From the NCBI GenBank assembly GCA_030062745.1, contig CP099851.1:9426393-9490392 (forward strand): DNA of 64,000 nt, written 5' to 3'. A program made the translations under genes and the position numbers. Below are positions 39,901 through 47,956 of the stretch, one piece after another (position 1 is the stretch's first letter; the number at the start of each line of letters is the position of its first letter). The notes beneath the pieces were generated by a model. It did not search any database. It was not told the origin of the DNA and saw only the letters and a program-made list of their open reading frames with translations. This DNA comes from Capitulum mitella (Eukaryota; Arthropoda; Thecostraca; Pollicipedomorpha; Pollicipedidae).

Positions 39901-41491
39901 TGAACCGTGTGACGGGTTAGTCCGGCGGTCAGAGGCCGGGCCTGGTGAGGTCCGCGCTGGGCTCTGAACCGTGTGACAGGTTAGTCCGACGGTCAGAGGC
40001 CGGGCCTGGTGAGGTCCGCGCTGGGCTCTGTTTGAACCGTGTGACGGGTTAGTCCGGCGGTCAGAGGCCGGGCCTGGTGAGGTCCGCGCTGGGCTCTGAA
40101 CCGTGTGACAGGTTAGTCCGGCGGTCAGAGGCCGGGCCTGGTGAGGTCCGTGCTGGGCTCTGTTTGAACCGTGTGACAGGTTAGTCCGGCGGTCAGAGGC
40201 CGGGCCTGGTGCGGTCAGCGCTGGGCTCTGTTTGAACCGTGTGACAGGTTAGTCCGGCGGTCAGAGGCCGGGCCCGGTGAGGTCCGCGCTGGGCTCTGAA
40301 CCGTGTGACAGGTTAGTCCGACGGTCAGAGGCCGGGCCTGGTGCGGTCCGTGCTGGGCTCTGTTTGAACCGTGTGACAGGTTAGTCGGGCGGTCAGAGGC
40401 CGGGCCTGGTGCGGTCCGTGTTGGGCTCCGGACCGCGGGACGATGCTGCCTCACTTCGTGTGCCCGCCGTGTGAATGTGCGCGGCCCACCCGACTGGTCG
40501 ACTGTACTGGAGCGGAGTGGTGCCATTTATTTGCACAGCTGTGTTCGCGGGGGTCCGTGCCCGCGTGGCACCTGCTGTCTCGTGTAACGGTCGAGAGTTG
40601 TGTTCCAGCGAGGACGACGCGACGGCGGGCAACCCGATGGTGGCCGGCTTCCAGGACGACGTGGACGAGCTGCAGCTGGTGTCGCGGCCGGGCCGGCGGC
40701 CGCAGGCCGACTCGAGCGACGACGAGCCGCCGCCGCCGCCGCCGCCGGCCGCGGACTCGCCTGACGCGGGTGCGCTCGGCCGGCGGCGGCGCGACGCGCG
40801 GCTGGCGGCTCCTCCCGCCACGCCGGACGATTTCACAGTGCCAACGGCGGAGAGCGAGCCGGAGGAGACGCCCGTCAAGGCGCAGGCGGATGACAGCGCC
40901 GAGGCCCCGCAGAAGACGAAGAAGAAAAAGAAAAAAGACAAGGACAAAGAGGTGAGGTGGTCGGCAGGGGCGTGGCGCGGTATTCCTGTAGCGAGCGTGT
41001 CTGGTTCGATCCGCTTGGTGTGCGAACACTGGCCACCAGTCATTTCATTTTACGTAAAAAGAGAGCCGATCTGGGGTGTCGAGAGTGGAGTAGCGTTGGG
41101 CTCAGTGGCGCGCAGGCGCATGGCACCGATCGAAATAGTCAAGGTCTCTCGTTGCAGGATCCCAGACCAGAACGTACGAGTAACGAAATACGTAGCCTAC
41201 TTTCTCATGTTATTGACATATTTCTGCGGAATTCACCTCATGACGGTTTTTTATTATTAACCTTATGAAGTCAGAACACCGGTGGACTGGACAACTGACG
41301 CTTACTGCCTAGCGCCATCCTGTTTTGGACGCTTGCTCTGCACGTTTCAGAATGGGGAGAAGAAAAAGAAGAAGAAGCACAAGGACAAGGAGCCCGAGAA
41401 GAGCGCCGTGCCGCGCGAGCGTGACGCCCTGGAGGAGTTCCTGGCGGGCGACTCGGAGCCGGCAGCGGACGAGGCGTACGAAGCGATCTGA
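27830..41491 (+). CDS. RABL6: Rab-like GTPase 6 (RABL6/RBEL1/PARF orthologue), 11 inferred coding exons
   Basis: Inferred exons: 27830-27953, 28384-28490, 28886-28985, 29862-29982, 30325-30465, 32009-32218, 33142-33257, 38541-38693, 39408-39579, 40609-40951, 41351-41491, all GT-AG with matching phases, giving about 575 residues (human RABL6 is longer, about 730). The N-terminal half is a Ras-like GTPase domain: start [11 protein letters not shown]-loop GDNNVGKT (residues 48-55), then [11 protein letters not shown] and VEVWDVVDK in the switch region, [20 protein letters not shown] in place of NKxD, and [13 protein letters not shown]. The C-terminal half is low-complexity but keeps [27 protein letters not shown], two lysine-rich nuclear-localisation-like stretches ([11 protein letters not shown] and [12 protein letters not shown]) and the conserved ending [13 protein letters not shown]. 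Known mammalian RABL6 is a cytosolic/nuclear GTPase linked to ARF tumour-suppressor binding and proliferation; function here is inferred by homology. Splice-junction tandem repeats (separate entries) are the odd feature. Exon 8 is the least certain exon. Confidence 0.9.
28384..28490 (+). CDS. RABL6: RABL6 coding exon 2 (P-loop)
   Basis: Acceptor TTTCAG, donor CAG|GTGAGA. Completes ATG across the junction and encodes [17 protein letters not shown] with the nucleotide-binding P-loop, ending YVPTPEIQ. Confidence 0.92.
28886..28985 (+). CDS. RABL6: RABL6 coding exon 3 (switch II region)
   Basis: Acceptor GATGCAG, donor GAAG|GTAAAT. Encodes [19 protein letters not shown] then [14 protein letters not shown]; the WSYKxTDD and VWDVVDK blocks are RABL6 hallmarks. 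Confidence 0.92.
29862..29982 (+). CDS. RABL6: RABL6 coding exon 4
   Basis: Acceptor CCGGCAG, donor TG|GTGCGT. Encodes [20 protein letters not shown] followed by [20 protein letters not shown]; the Trp codon is split over the intron. Base composition turns sharply GC-rich from this exon on. Confidence 0.9.
30325..30465 (+). CDS. RABL6: RABL6 coding exon 5 (guanine-base motif)
   Basis: Acceptor CCGGCAG, donor AG|GTGGGT. Encodes [20 protein letters not shown] and [13 protein letters not shown], the family's substitute for the NKxD motif, ending FFAEHVER. Confidence 0.92.
31908..32020 (+). repeat. Triplicated 3' splice site of RABL6 exon 6 (36-bp unit)
   Basis: Three nearly identical 36-bp units (CGGCGCTGAATCAGGCCTGC plus TGCCACAGGTCGAGAG) end with the same CCACAG|GTCGAG acceptor, giving possible exon starts at 31937, 31973 and 32009. 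Because 36 is a multiple of three and no stop occurs, all three acceptors keep the reading frame; use of the upstream ones would add 12 or 24 residues ([12 protein letters not shown] once or twice). Confidence 0.9.
32009..32218 (+). CDS. RABL6: RABL6 coding exon 6
   Basis: Start taken at the third of three tandem acceptors because the protein then runs straight from HVER into [18 protein letters not shown] as in other RABL6 proteins. Encodes [19 protein letters not shown] and ends NYDM across AT|GTGAGG. If the first donor is skipped a TGA stop follows at once. Confidence 0.88.
32211..32425 (+). repeat. Donor-derived minisatellite at the 3' edge of exon 6 (about 37-bp unit, 6 copies)
   Basis: Units of the form GATGACGT|GTGAGGCAGCGGCCGGGCCGGnCCGGTGG repeat the genuine exon-intron boundary TATGACAT|GTGAGGCAGCG. 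Potential donors begin at 32219, 32256, 32293, 32329, 32366 and 32403. Confidence 0.9.
33142..33257 (+). CDS. RABL6: RABL6 coding exon 7
   Basis: Acceptor GTGCCAG, donor CGGCCG|GTGAGT, in phase 1 at both ends. Encodes [20 protein letters not shown] and [18 protein letters not shown], corresponding to the family's FLEMMEARSR region. The frame continues past the donor through the 36-bp array to a stop at 33799, so retention of the intron would give a repeat-bearing truncated protein. Confidence 0.82.
33301..33768 (+). repeat. 36-bp minisatellite, 13 copies, abutting exon 7
   Basis: Unit begins GGACACGGCGGGACAGGACC and ends AGCTGAGGGGTGCCCC; thirteen copies at exact 36-bp spacing. Copies 3-6 share a G-to-A change (GGCGGAAC), a contiguous block that shows recent block duplication. 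In the exon 7 frame each unit reads [12 protein letters not shown] with no stop, and several other frames on both strands are open too, which is a property of the repeat and not evidence of coding. Confidence 0.92.
33800..36510. other. RABL6 intron 7, first part: non-coding with a decayed tandem repeat
   Basis: 34480-35140 is built from degenerate units of the type CCTGGGACGGTCAGGGG (GACGGTCAGGGG, ACAGTCAGGGG, GATGGTCGGG and so on) of roughly 20 bp. 34430-34490 holds a GTGGCGAAGC...GGGGGCGACCGCCCCC motif of a miniature-element type. No exon matching RABL6 was found here. Confidence 0.45.
35625..35697 (-). repeat. tRNA-like sequence, probably a SINE head, in RABL6 intron 7
   Basis: On the minus strand an A-box-like CAGTTCAGTGG (35689-35679) is followed 41 nt later by a good B box GGTTCCAATCC (35648-35638), the spacing of a tRNA internal promoter. 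The acceptor arms do not pair, so this is a tRNA pseudogene or tRNA-derived SINE and not a working tRNA. Confidence 0.4.
36515..37760. mobile_element. piggyBac-like non-autonomous element, family C, inside RABL6 intron 7
   Basis: TTAA at 36511-36514 and 37761-37764 bounds a 1,246-bp element with matching ends: CCCTCGCCCGGGGGCAGG on the left and, on the other strand, CTCTCGCCCGGCACAGG on the right. No transposase. The interior has TGACCT/AGGTCA words near 37400-37580, like families A and B. Confidence 0.7.
38387..38540 (+). repeat. Tandem repeat carrying four copies of the RABL6 exon 8 acceptor (40-bp unit)
   Basis: Four units of AGCGGAGGTTGACGGGGCGG plus CCGGTACCGCAGACCAGGCC type, at exact 40-bp spacing. 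Each contains a GCAG|AC acceptor, ending at 38420, 38460, 38500 and 38540. Only the last gives an open, phase-matched exon; the first is in the same phase but meets a TGA within seven codons. Confidence 0.85.
38541..38693 (+). CDS. RABL6: RABL6 candidate coding exon 8 (linker)
   Basis: Bounded by GTGCCGCAG and ACAG|GTCAGT, 153 nt, phase 1 on both sides, so it fits between exons 7 and 9 without disturbing the frame. It encodes a Ser/Pro/Ala/Gly-rich linker that includes [20 protein letters not shown], comparable in composition to the ANGQSPSPGSQSP-type linker of vertebrate RABL6. Because composition alone identifies it, it could be skipped or absent from the mRNA; exons 7 and 9 also join in frame without it. 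Confidence 0.5.
38670..39155 (+). repeat. Donor-derived minisatellite at the 3' edge of exon 8 (exact 50-bp unit, 10 copies)
   Basis: Each unit contains CACCGCCCAACGGAACAG|GT (last exon bases plus donor) followed by CAGTAGACAGAGCTGACGAC and CGGCCACCGA. CAG|GTCAGT-type donors recur at 50-bp steps from 38691 to 39141; one is CAG|GTCAAT and the last is the strong CAG|GTGAGT. Donors after the first would extend the exon into an immediate in-frame TAG. Confidence 0.92.
39408..39579 (+). CDS. RABL6: RABL6 coding exon 9
   Basis: Acceptor CCGCCAG, donor GACAG|GTTAGT. Encodes an Ala/Pro-rich start followed by [20 protein letters not shown], the conserved block equivalent to vertebrate EDFVPDDRLDRSFLED. 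Phase 1 in, phase 2 out. Confidence 0.9.
39575..40440 (+). repeat. Donor-derived minisatellite at the 3' edge of exon 9 (64/68-bp unit, 13 copies)
   Basis: Thirteen units begin GACAG|GTTAGTCCGGCGGTC and continue AGAGGCCGGGCCTGGTGAGG, TCCGCGCTGGGCTCTG and (TTTG)AACCGTGTGACAG; presence or absence of TTTG makes the unit 68 or 64 bp. GGTTAG starts lie at 39579, 39643, 39711, 39779, 39847, 39915, 39979, 40047, 40111, 40179, 40247, 40311 and 40379. The array fills most of intron 9. Confidence 0.93.
40609..40951 (+). CDS. RABL6: RABL6 coding exon 10
   Basis: Acceptor TGTTCCAG, donor GAG|GTGAGG. Encodes [20 protein letters not shown], strongly conserved in the family, then an acidic/proline-rich segment and [13 protein letters not shown]. 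Ends in phase 0. Confidence 0.92.
41351..41491 (+). CDS. RABL6: RABL6 last coding exon (11)
   Basis: Acceptor CGTTTCAG. Encodes [20 protein letters not shown] then [20 protein letters not shown] and AYEAI before TGA (41489-41491). The lysine block and the D-LEEFL ending match the C terminus of RABL6. Confidence 0.92.
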   Translation, partial: NGEKKKKKKHKDKEPEKSAVPRERDALEEFLAGDSEPAADEAYEAI

Positions 41492-41662
41492 CGGGGCCCA
41501 TTCCAGCGCGACCACCAAATTTTAATGCTGCCAACGCGCTATTTTTATACCAGCCGAACGCCGCAATACGGGGTGCTAAGCTTCCTCACGGAACGCATCG
41601 GTCTGCGCGCTCCTGCGTGGAGTCTGCTTCTTACAGTGGCGTGCCGCGCGTCCTGAGGCATA

Positions 41663-41668
41663 TTTATT
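41663..41668 (-). terminator. Probable polyadenylation signal of TTC33
   Basis: TTTATT on the plus strand is AATAAA on the minus strand, 322 nt past the TTC33 stop. It lies upstream (plus coordinates) of the RABL6 signal, so the two 3' UTRs are expected to overlap. Confidence 0.55.
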
Positions 41669-41731
41669 CGTTTCATTTGGGCAGTGGTTGACAATGTCGT
41701 AGTCATGTTGATGTGATGTGAGATGAGCTGT

Positions 41732-41737
41732 AATAAA
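41732..41737 (+). terminator. Polyadenylation signal of RABL6
   Basis: AATAAA 241 nt after the RABL6 stop codon, followed by a TG/T-rich stretch (GATGTGGTTTGTTGT) typical of a downstream element. Confidence 0.7.
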
Positions 41738-41989
41738 CAACGATGTGGTTTGTTGTAAAATGTGGTGACCGGCCCCCTGACAGTACCCAACACGCCGCTT
41801 CTCTGGGAGGTTTCCTTTCAACACGTCTTCCAGTTCCTAACAGCGGAAAAGACGAAAGGAGGGCGATCCCATCCTGCTACGCTGGTCTGCACGGTATCAC
41901 CTGACGCACTGAGAGTTTGAGAACACGCCCCAGTCCGTCACGGTCCGTCGTGGACCGCATCCCGCCGCCAAGGCGGTCACCAGCCAGCG

Positions 41990-42862
41990 TCAGTCATCTT
42001 CGGCCATCTCCGAATCCCCACTGTCGTCAAACTCTTCGACGCCGTCCCACACCGTGCTGCCGTCGCACGGCGCGGCCCCCGCCGTCTGGACCACTGCCAC
42101 CTGTTCGCCGTCATCGGACTCGTCCGAGGCGTCCGAGGCGGCAGCGGCGGCCTCAGCAGCCTCGTCCTCCGCCAGCGGCGGCCAGGAGGCGTGGCAGCGC
42201 GCCACTGCCGCCGACACGCCCATGCCCAGCCCGAGCAGCTGCAGAAGCTCGTCCGACTGCTCGTCCGAGACGACGCCGCCAGCCGGGCTGAGGGTGCCGC
42301 CGGCGCGGCGCCGCCGCCGCGCGCGCTCCAGCAGCTGGCAGCTCCAGAGCAGGTCGTCGGTTCGCAGCTCCACGTCGTCCGGCCGAAGATGGGCCGCGAC
42401 CGAGAAGGCACGCCGCGCCAGGCCGAGCTCCCCGCAGCCGAGCAGCGTGCGGCCCAGCGTCTGATGCGCCTCCCACCAGCCGGGCCGCAGTCGGGCCGCC
42501 TGAGCGGCCGCCTCCACCGCCGGCCGCAGCTCGTTGACGCGCTGCAGCGCCTGCGCTCGCATCTCGTGCAGCTCGGCGTCGGCCGGCGTCAGCGTGACAG
42601 CTTCGTCCCACTGGTGCAGCGCCTCCCAGAAACGGTCGAGCTCGGCCAGCGCAGCGCCCTGCTCGCGCAGTGCGGCCGCCTGCTCGGCGGTGCTCAGCAC
42701 GGGTCGGCCGCCGGGCCGTGGCGTCCTGGTGGCTGCCGGCGGCACCGGCCAGTCGGGCTCCTCGTCCTCGTCCTCGTCCTCGTCCGAGTGTGAGAAGGCG
42801 GCCGGACGCGCCAGCCGCGACACGCGCTGCCCGGCGCGCTTCTTCCAACAGAAGCCAGACAT
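41990..42862 (-). CDS. TTC33: Tetratricopeptide repeat protein 33 (TTC33) orthologue, single exon
   Basis: 290 residues in one uninterrupted frame. It begins MSGFCWKKRAGQRVSRLA, matching the family's M-x-x-FGWKRKIGEKVSK start, then an acidic linker. Three TPR units follow at about residues 60-93 (REQGAALAELDRFWEALHQW, DEAVTLTPADAELHEM), 94-127 and 128-161 (EAHQTLGRTLLGCGELGLAR), ending in a Trp-containing helix (DDLLWSCQLLER). The C terminus is acidic with a conserved CDGS motif. Length is close to the vertebrate protein (about 262). TPRs are protein-protein scaffolds; the partner and cellular role of TTC33 are poorly known. It is convergent with RABL6. Vertebrate TTC33 is spliced, so the intronless state here suggests intron loss or a retroposed origin. 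Very GC-rich; antisense open frames of up to 200 codons are by-products. Confidence 0.88.
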   Translation of the reverse strand: MSGFCWKKRAGQRVSRLARPAAFSHSDEDEDEDEEPDWPVPPAATRTPRPGGRPVLSTAEQAAALREQGAALAELDRFWEALHQWDEAVTLTPADAELHEMRAQALQRVNELRPAVEAAAQAARLRPGWWEAHQTLGRTLLGCGELGLARRAFSVAAHLRPDDVELRTDDLLWSCQLLERARRRRRAGGTLSPAGGVVSDEQSDELLQLLGLGMGVSAAVARCHASWPPLAEDEAAEAAAAASDASDESDDGEQVAVVQTAGAAPCDGSTVWDGVEEFDDSGDSEMAEDD

Positions 42863-43232
42863 CGTGGCGCGCCGAGACGCGGCGGTTAATGGGTCTCAGA
42901 CGGTGCCGACGAACGGTGATGCCCAGGTGCTGCAGGAGACACTGTAGGGAACTGCCGGGCTATGCCATACTTCTAGGAGTGGATGCTGCTCACTGGCTTC
43001 TCAATCTGGCGACGTGAAAGGGGATCTTTTGATACTGGCGCATCATTAACAATACAATTGCTTATGTTTAGTGGAGTACGGATTGGGTGGGTCCAAAACG
43101 GATTGGTTTAACCCAATTGCCGTATGGAGGGGGGCTTCAGATGCCCCCTCTGGTTTTTTGCTCGCCATTTCCATGTTTCTTGAAGTAGCAATGTAAAACT
43201 TGGTCCCTTCTCCTGTCTATTATTTCTCGGTA
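42863..43232. promoter_or_regulatory. Upstream region of TTC33
   Basis: 370 bp between the TTC33 start codon and the TTAA element at 43237. CpG-rich next to the gene (CGTGGCGCGCCGAGACGCGG), no TATA box seen in minus orientation. The transcription start must lie here or within the transposon beyond it. Confidence 0.35.
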
Positions 43233-43236
43233 TTAA

Positions 43237-44450
43237 CCCGTCCCCAACTGGGGGGCAGTTGACTGCCCCCCCCCCGAGGTTTCTCTGGGATTGCGAGAGA
43301 ACCAACAAACACAGAGTCACGAAGCTTTGTGTACCTTTTGCTCCATCAATTTTACGTCTCGTGTCAAAATTTTGACCTCAGGTCACGTCAGGTGCCTGAC
43401 CTAGACCAGGTCAAACAGACCTATGTCCAAAAAAGTTTAGCGCCCTCTAACTTTTTCGCAAAACAAGATATCTCAATAATACTTTCAGGGATTCGTGATT
43501 GTGATAGATGCAACAAATCTGCTATCTCGGATTTTTTGGAATTTTCCGGGTCATTGACCTAACGTCAAGCCCATTTTTAAGACATATCGCCGTTTTTTCT
43601 GAAATTGACGGAATATTCCATAACATTTTTAGTGTGGAGTGAAGCAGACATCTAGTTACCGTCATTGGGCAAAATATCAGTGACTTCCAGCCATTGACCT
43701 GAGGTCAGGTCACGAATAACTGTAGTGGGCCAAAATGTACCACCGTCAAAATCGACGATGAATTACTCAGAATGGGTAGAAAATGACAGAACTAGCTTGC
43801 ACAGACGTAATTAATACCGGGAACCTCAAAAAGTTTGAAAAAGTAGCATATTTTGGAAATAAACAGGCTCTCGCGAATAAAGCTCCGCCAACTTTGTAGA
43901 TTAGGAACTAATCAATTTTTCCAAAATTTAAGCACAGAAACGATCACAAGAACCACAAAGATCAATAAAATTTACACAGATCGTCTTTTTTCGCGAAAAC
44001 AAAGGAACGCTAAAATTAGTTCTCGTCAATTTGGTACCGCATACGGCAGCGGCACACAGTCACGGCTGACGGGAGAATTACGGTGTCTTTAACTCGACGT
44101 TTCGGCGTATATATTGAACAAATCTGAGGAAATTAGACGTGTATCGGCATCCGCGGACATTTACTTGTGCGCTGGTGCCTTTACCTATGCGTTATTAGTC
44201 ACAGCCCTTGAGATTCAGGCCATTTCTCGGTCTCATGCAGTCGGCTATGAGAAAACATATATAGGGCGTAAATTGGCTGACATATTATCTAAAACTGAAA
44301 ATGAGACCAGTTTCGAGCTCTACTCGTGACAGGCTTTCCAACGGTGTGCCTATTTTTATCGTGCGACCAACCGTTCGTGAGTTAGAGGGGGGGCAGTCAA
44401 CTGCCCCCCCAGTCGCCGGTGTTCGGGACGGACCGACGGTCGTGCGCGGG
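43237..44450 (+). mobile_element. piggyBac-like non-autonomous element, family A copy 2
   Basis: TTAA at 43233-43236 and 44451-44454; element of 1,214 bp in the opposite orientation to copy 1 at 12732-13947. The 71-codon frame (44114-44329) translates identically in both copies and the 79-codon frame (43853-44092) differs at one residue, so both moved recently. Ends: CCCGTCCCCAACTGGGG and, on the other strand, CCCGCGCACGACCGTCGG, each followed by a G-tract hairpin around CAGTTGACTG. A TGACCTGAGGTCA site lies at 43695-43707. Confidence 0.85.
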
Positions 44451-44454
44451 TTAA

Positions 44455-47094
44455 TGCACATTTTCATAGGTCTATCTTCCCCAGAGGCCGGTCCAGACCA
44501 TGTTGCTGGGAAGGCACCTCAGGCCATTTTTGGCAATGTTAACAGAAAACAGAAATGGATGGTGAAAAAAAAAATTAAAGTAGAAAACCACGAATGTACG
44601 GGAAAATAACTGGACATATGAAAAATAGGTGTTTCTGTCCACTTGAGGTCACCTCACAAGGTCAAGTCAAGGTTGGAGGCCACAACCAAGTTTTAAATAC
44701 ATATTTTAAATTCTGTTGATTTCTTACATGAAATATTGATAACACTGACAACTAACCAGCATTCCCGACTCGCATTTAAGTTTCAGGTTCATATCAGGTC
44801 AGATAGCACAACTATGGCCTCAAATGTCTGTGAGAATACCCTATATCAAAATGGTCATAAACAGGGTTTTTTTGACATACTGTCAATTTAAACTATTAGA
44901 GATGTTTTGAACTCAATCAAATGAGCCAAAGGACATTCCCTGCAACTATGAGCATATCTGAGGTCATCTGAAGTCCAAGATAGTAGGATGACCTGATACA
45001 TGTGCAACCATGACAGGCCCCTCTTCTCATGTCCCTGGTGCTATTTATGCAGACATATGAAGAATGGAATACAACCAGCCCTTCATTAGTATGGAATTAC
45101 TAGCAAAAGCTCAAAAATATTTTACCAGCACTGCCTAGGCACACATTATATGAAGGATCAAATACAACCTGTAATTCCTTAGTATGGGACTACTAGCAAA
45201 AGATCAAAACTTTTGTACTGGGACTACCTATGCAGACATTATATGAAGAATGGAATACAGCCTGTACTTCCTTAGTATAGAATCATTGGCAAAAGCTAAA
45301 AATATTTTAAACTTGTTAATTCAGTTTTGAAAACAAAATATTCATATAATTCCCAACTCCTAAAATTGCCTAGTTTTTCATACTTTAAATATAAGTAATA
45401 AAAGGAAAGTCCCATCCATTACCTCTCAATCTGTGCCAGTTGTACCAAAATTGGTCCATAACACAAGATCAAAATTGCAACAAAATCAATCATCAACATC
45501 AAAGTTATAACACATAAAAAATAACCCATTTGGCTATTTTGCCCCTCATATACACCCCCTTGCATGATGTTCAAAGCATCTGGTTAAGATATGTAGTTTA
45601 CATAATCATGAATTGATTGCCACTTATTGCAATCAAGCTGAACAAATGGATCTTGGAATATGGGGAAGGAGGCAAATACACCCCCCATTTGGGTGTGCAT
45701 ACTAGTGTTATGGGTATGGGAATAGGGTTCAATGCATGCTTGATACTGATACCAACCAACATCACATGGGTTTCATTCCAAATGCAATGTCAAAACTTGG
45801 CTTCGGCTTTCAACAAAATCTAATTACATTTTGCTGCATAAGTCAGTATGACCGAATTCATACTTGAAATCTAAACAGAATACCTCTGAGCAGCACAACA
45901 GCAGCAGCAGAGCTAATTGCATCACCAGATGTTTACATCAACTCAGGGACAACATTCTGATGTGGCCATGATTCACAAGCTGGCATCTGTATCCAGAAAC
46001 TGACCAGAAATCCTCTAAACCTGATAGCAAGGGCATCATTGTGATGAACATAAAGTATAAAAGTATTAAGTAATAGCTTCAGCTTCTATCATAACCACAT
46101 GGTGTCTGAACTGTGCTTGAACAATATTTGTTTGTACGATATATCTTGCTAGAACATGTTTGCATCACCAATGCCAACATCAGTATTTCTCAAGTTGTTC
46201 TGCAGCTAACCTACCCAAAGTGCAGGCTATGCTGACTTGGCCACTGGGGAACTCCACCATGATTCAACAAGAGCACACAAGCGGTTTTATATCTCTTCGG
46301 TACAAAATAGCACAATCTAGCAAAAAAATAGCACTGCCTAGAAAACATGCCACCAGGTGCCACATAGGTATGGTTTTGTAGGATGGTCTGAAAAAATCCT
46401 ACTTTCCAGTGATACAACTGACTTCACATATTTAAAGGTAAACACTATTCACAATGGTGTACATCCAGGAAACCAAGCACCTGCATCATATCACTAAGTG
46501 GACATGTGCATAACTTGCCAGAATAGGTACACACATAGTGAAGACCATTTTCAAAACCATGGCATGTTCTATTACATCTTGTTGAGCTCGCAGCATGAAT
46601 GGAGCAGTGGCATGACAAGTGTGACTTTGTTTCATACACTTTAGAGCAATTCTAGAAATTTTAAGGCAGATTCTAGTATTCTATGGAAACTGTAAAGAAA
46701 AAAAGACCTTATCTAAATAACCCAAACCTAAATAATAAATAAACCTATATAACCTAACCTGTAAAGAAAAAAACTGTAAAGGTAAAAAAGTAAAGGTCCT
46801 GGGACTGCAAATATGCCACAACCGGTACTCCATAACTGGGCCTAGCATTGCTCAAATTCTGAGAACAGATTCTGATCTCGCTGCCCCTCAGGGTGTTTGT
46901 CATTCCTGTGCCATTGCATAAAGTTGCTATCCGACAGTTTACATACCGAAGCATTGTCTATCGCTACGCAGCTAATGCAGACATAACCGCGTCACATTAT
47001 CACTCCACGTGTTCAAAGAAAAGAGCACAAGGCAATCGGCGACCACAGTACATACGCGCTTCTCACTTCTGTTTTGCGCAATCAGCGCCATTCA
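44455..47094. other. AT-rich stretch without a gene; family B relic at its left
   Basis: 44460-44640 in minus orientation resembles the right part of family B (GGCCTGAGGTGCCT...). 45050-45300 shows three loose direct repeats of about 100 bp (TATGAAGAATGGAATACA, CTTTAGTATGG-type words, CTAGCAAAAGCTCAAAAATA). No convincing coding frame. Confidence 0.35.
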
Positions 47095-47840
47095 GTTTAG
47101 CCATGGATTATACTACTGGATTGGAAACTCGCCGCAAAATCGCGACAGCGGCGACACTGGCACCATCTATTGACAGGAATGTTGTGATCGAGGAGCCGAC
47201 CAACGCTGCGAACGTTTTCGGGCAATGGGCACGTGGTGGACACGTGTCGCGCCGGCTCGGGGAGGATAGTTCTGGCTTCGCGCCGCGGTTTGATATCCGC
47301 TTGCTACTGTGAGGCGCCTTCTCGCATGTTAATGTAAGTTCTAAACCATCTGTACGGCGTGAGGTGCATAGGGTACTTCGTGAAACAGAGAAATGGATAT
47401 CCCTTGCCCTGCGTCGTTGTGCTGGGTGTCGGACGACGTACTGACGCCCGACTGTTCATGGATTCCAGAACTGTCTGGACCATCAACCCCTTTCCCAGCC
47501 TCCTCATCCCAGTCAACCCAAACAGGTGGAAATAACCAAGGCTAATCTGGCCCCTCTGATCACTTGGTGAACAACTGTTACAACATGTGCGTCATTACAA
47601 GGTCTGCTATATCTGTGTTTTTATGCTCATGGGTTAGGAGCACAGCCCCTTGGGCTCAAGTGTCCAAAGCGTTTTGTCAAGTTGTGTGTCTTATCATGTG
47701 TTCTTCAGTCATGCTATATGTGAGGCTAGGAAATATAGGCCTTAGCCACGTTTCTGATACATAGTAATGCACTAAAAGTATTTATTACAGGTGCAAGTAA
47801 GACTTCGGTACGTGCTTACATCCATTGATTGGCCTTGATC

Positions 47841-47956
47841 ATGAATCCATTCAAGGACAGCAGTGCCTTGTGTGGGGCAATTAACTGCAAGGACTCAAAG
47901 CGGTCTGCACCAGACTTGACTTTTCTATTGACTTTTGACTTGACTTTGACGTGAGT
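47841..47956 (+). pseudogene. THAP zinc-finger fragment of a P-type transposase
   Basis: ATG at 47841 opens MNPFKDSSALCGAINCKDSK followed by RSAPDLTF. The C-x4-C spacing and the downstream (P)DLTF match the first half of a THAP C2CH DNA-binding domain (C-x(2-4)-C...F). The second Cys/His pair is lost. The sequence runs into TGA, or into a GTGAGT donor just after it, and is immediately followed by C-terminal transposase sequence, so a large internal deletion joins the two. Confidence 0.6.

Noticed and set aside
40443-41043. 170-216-codon frames on both strands around RABL6 exon 10
   Set aside because: They are alternative frames of a GC-rich exon; the frame encoding [14 protein letters not shown] is the conserved one.
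42153-42848. Alternative long frames over TTC33 on both strands (200-231 codons)
   Set aside because: The minus frame 41990-42862 has clear TPR homology; the others follow from GC-rich sequence lacking stop codons.
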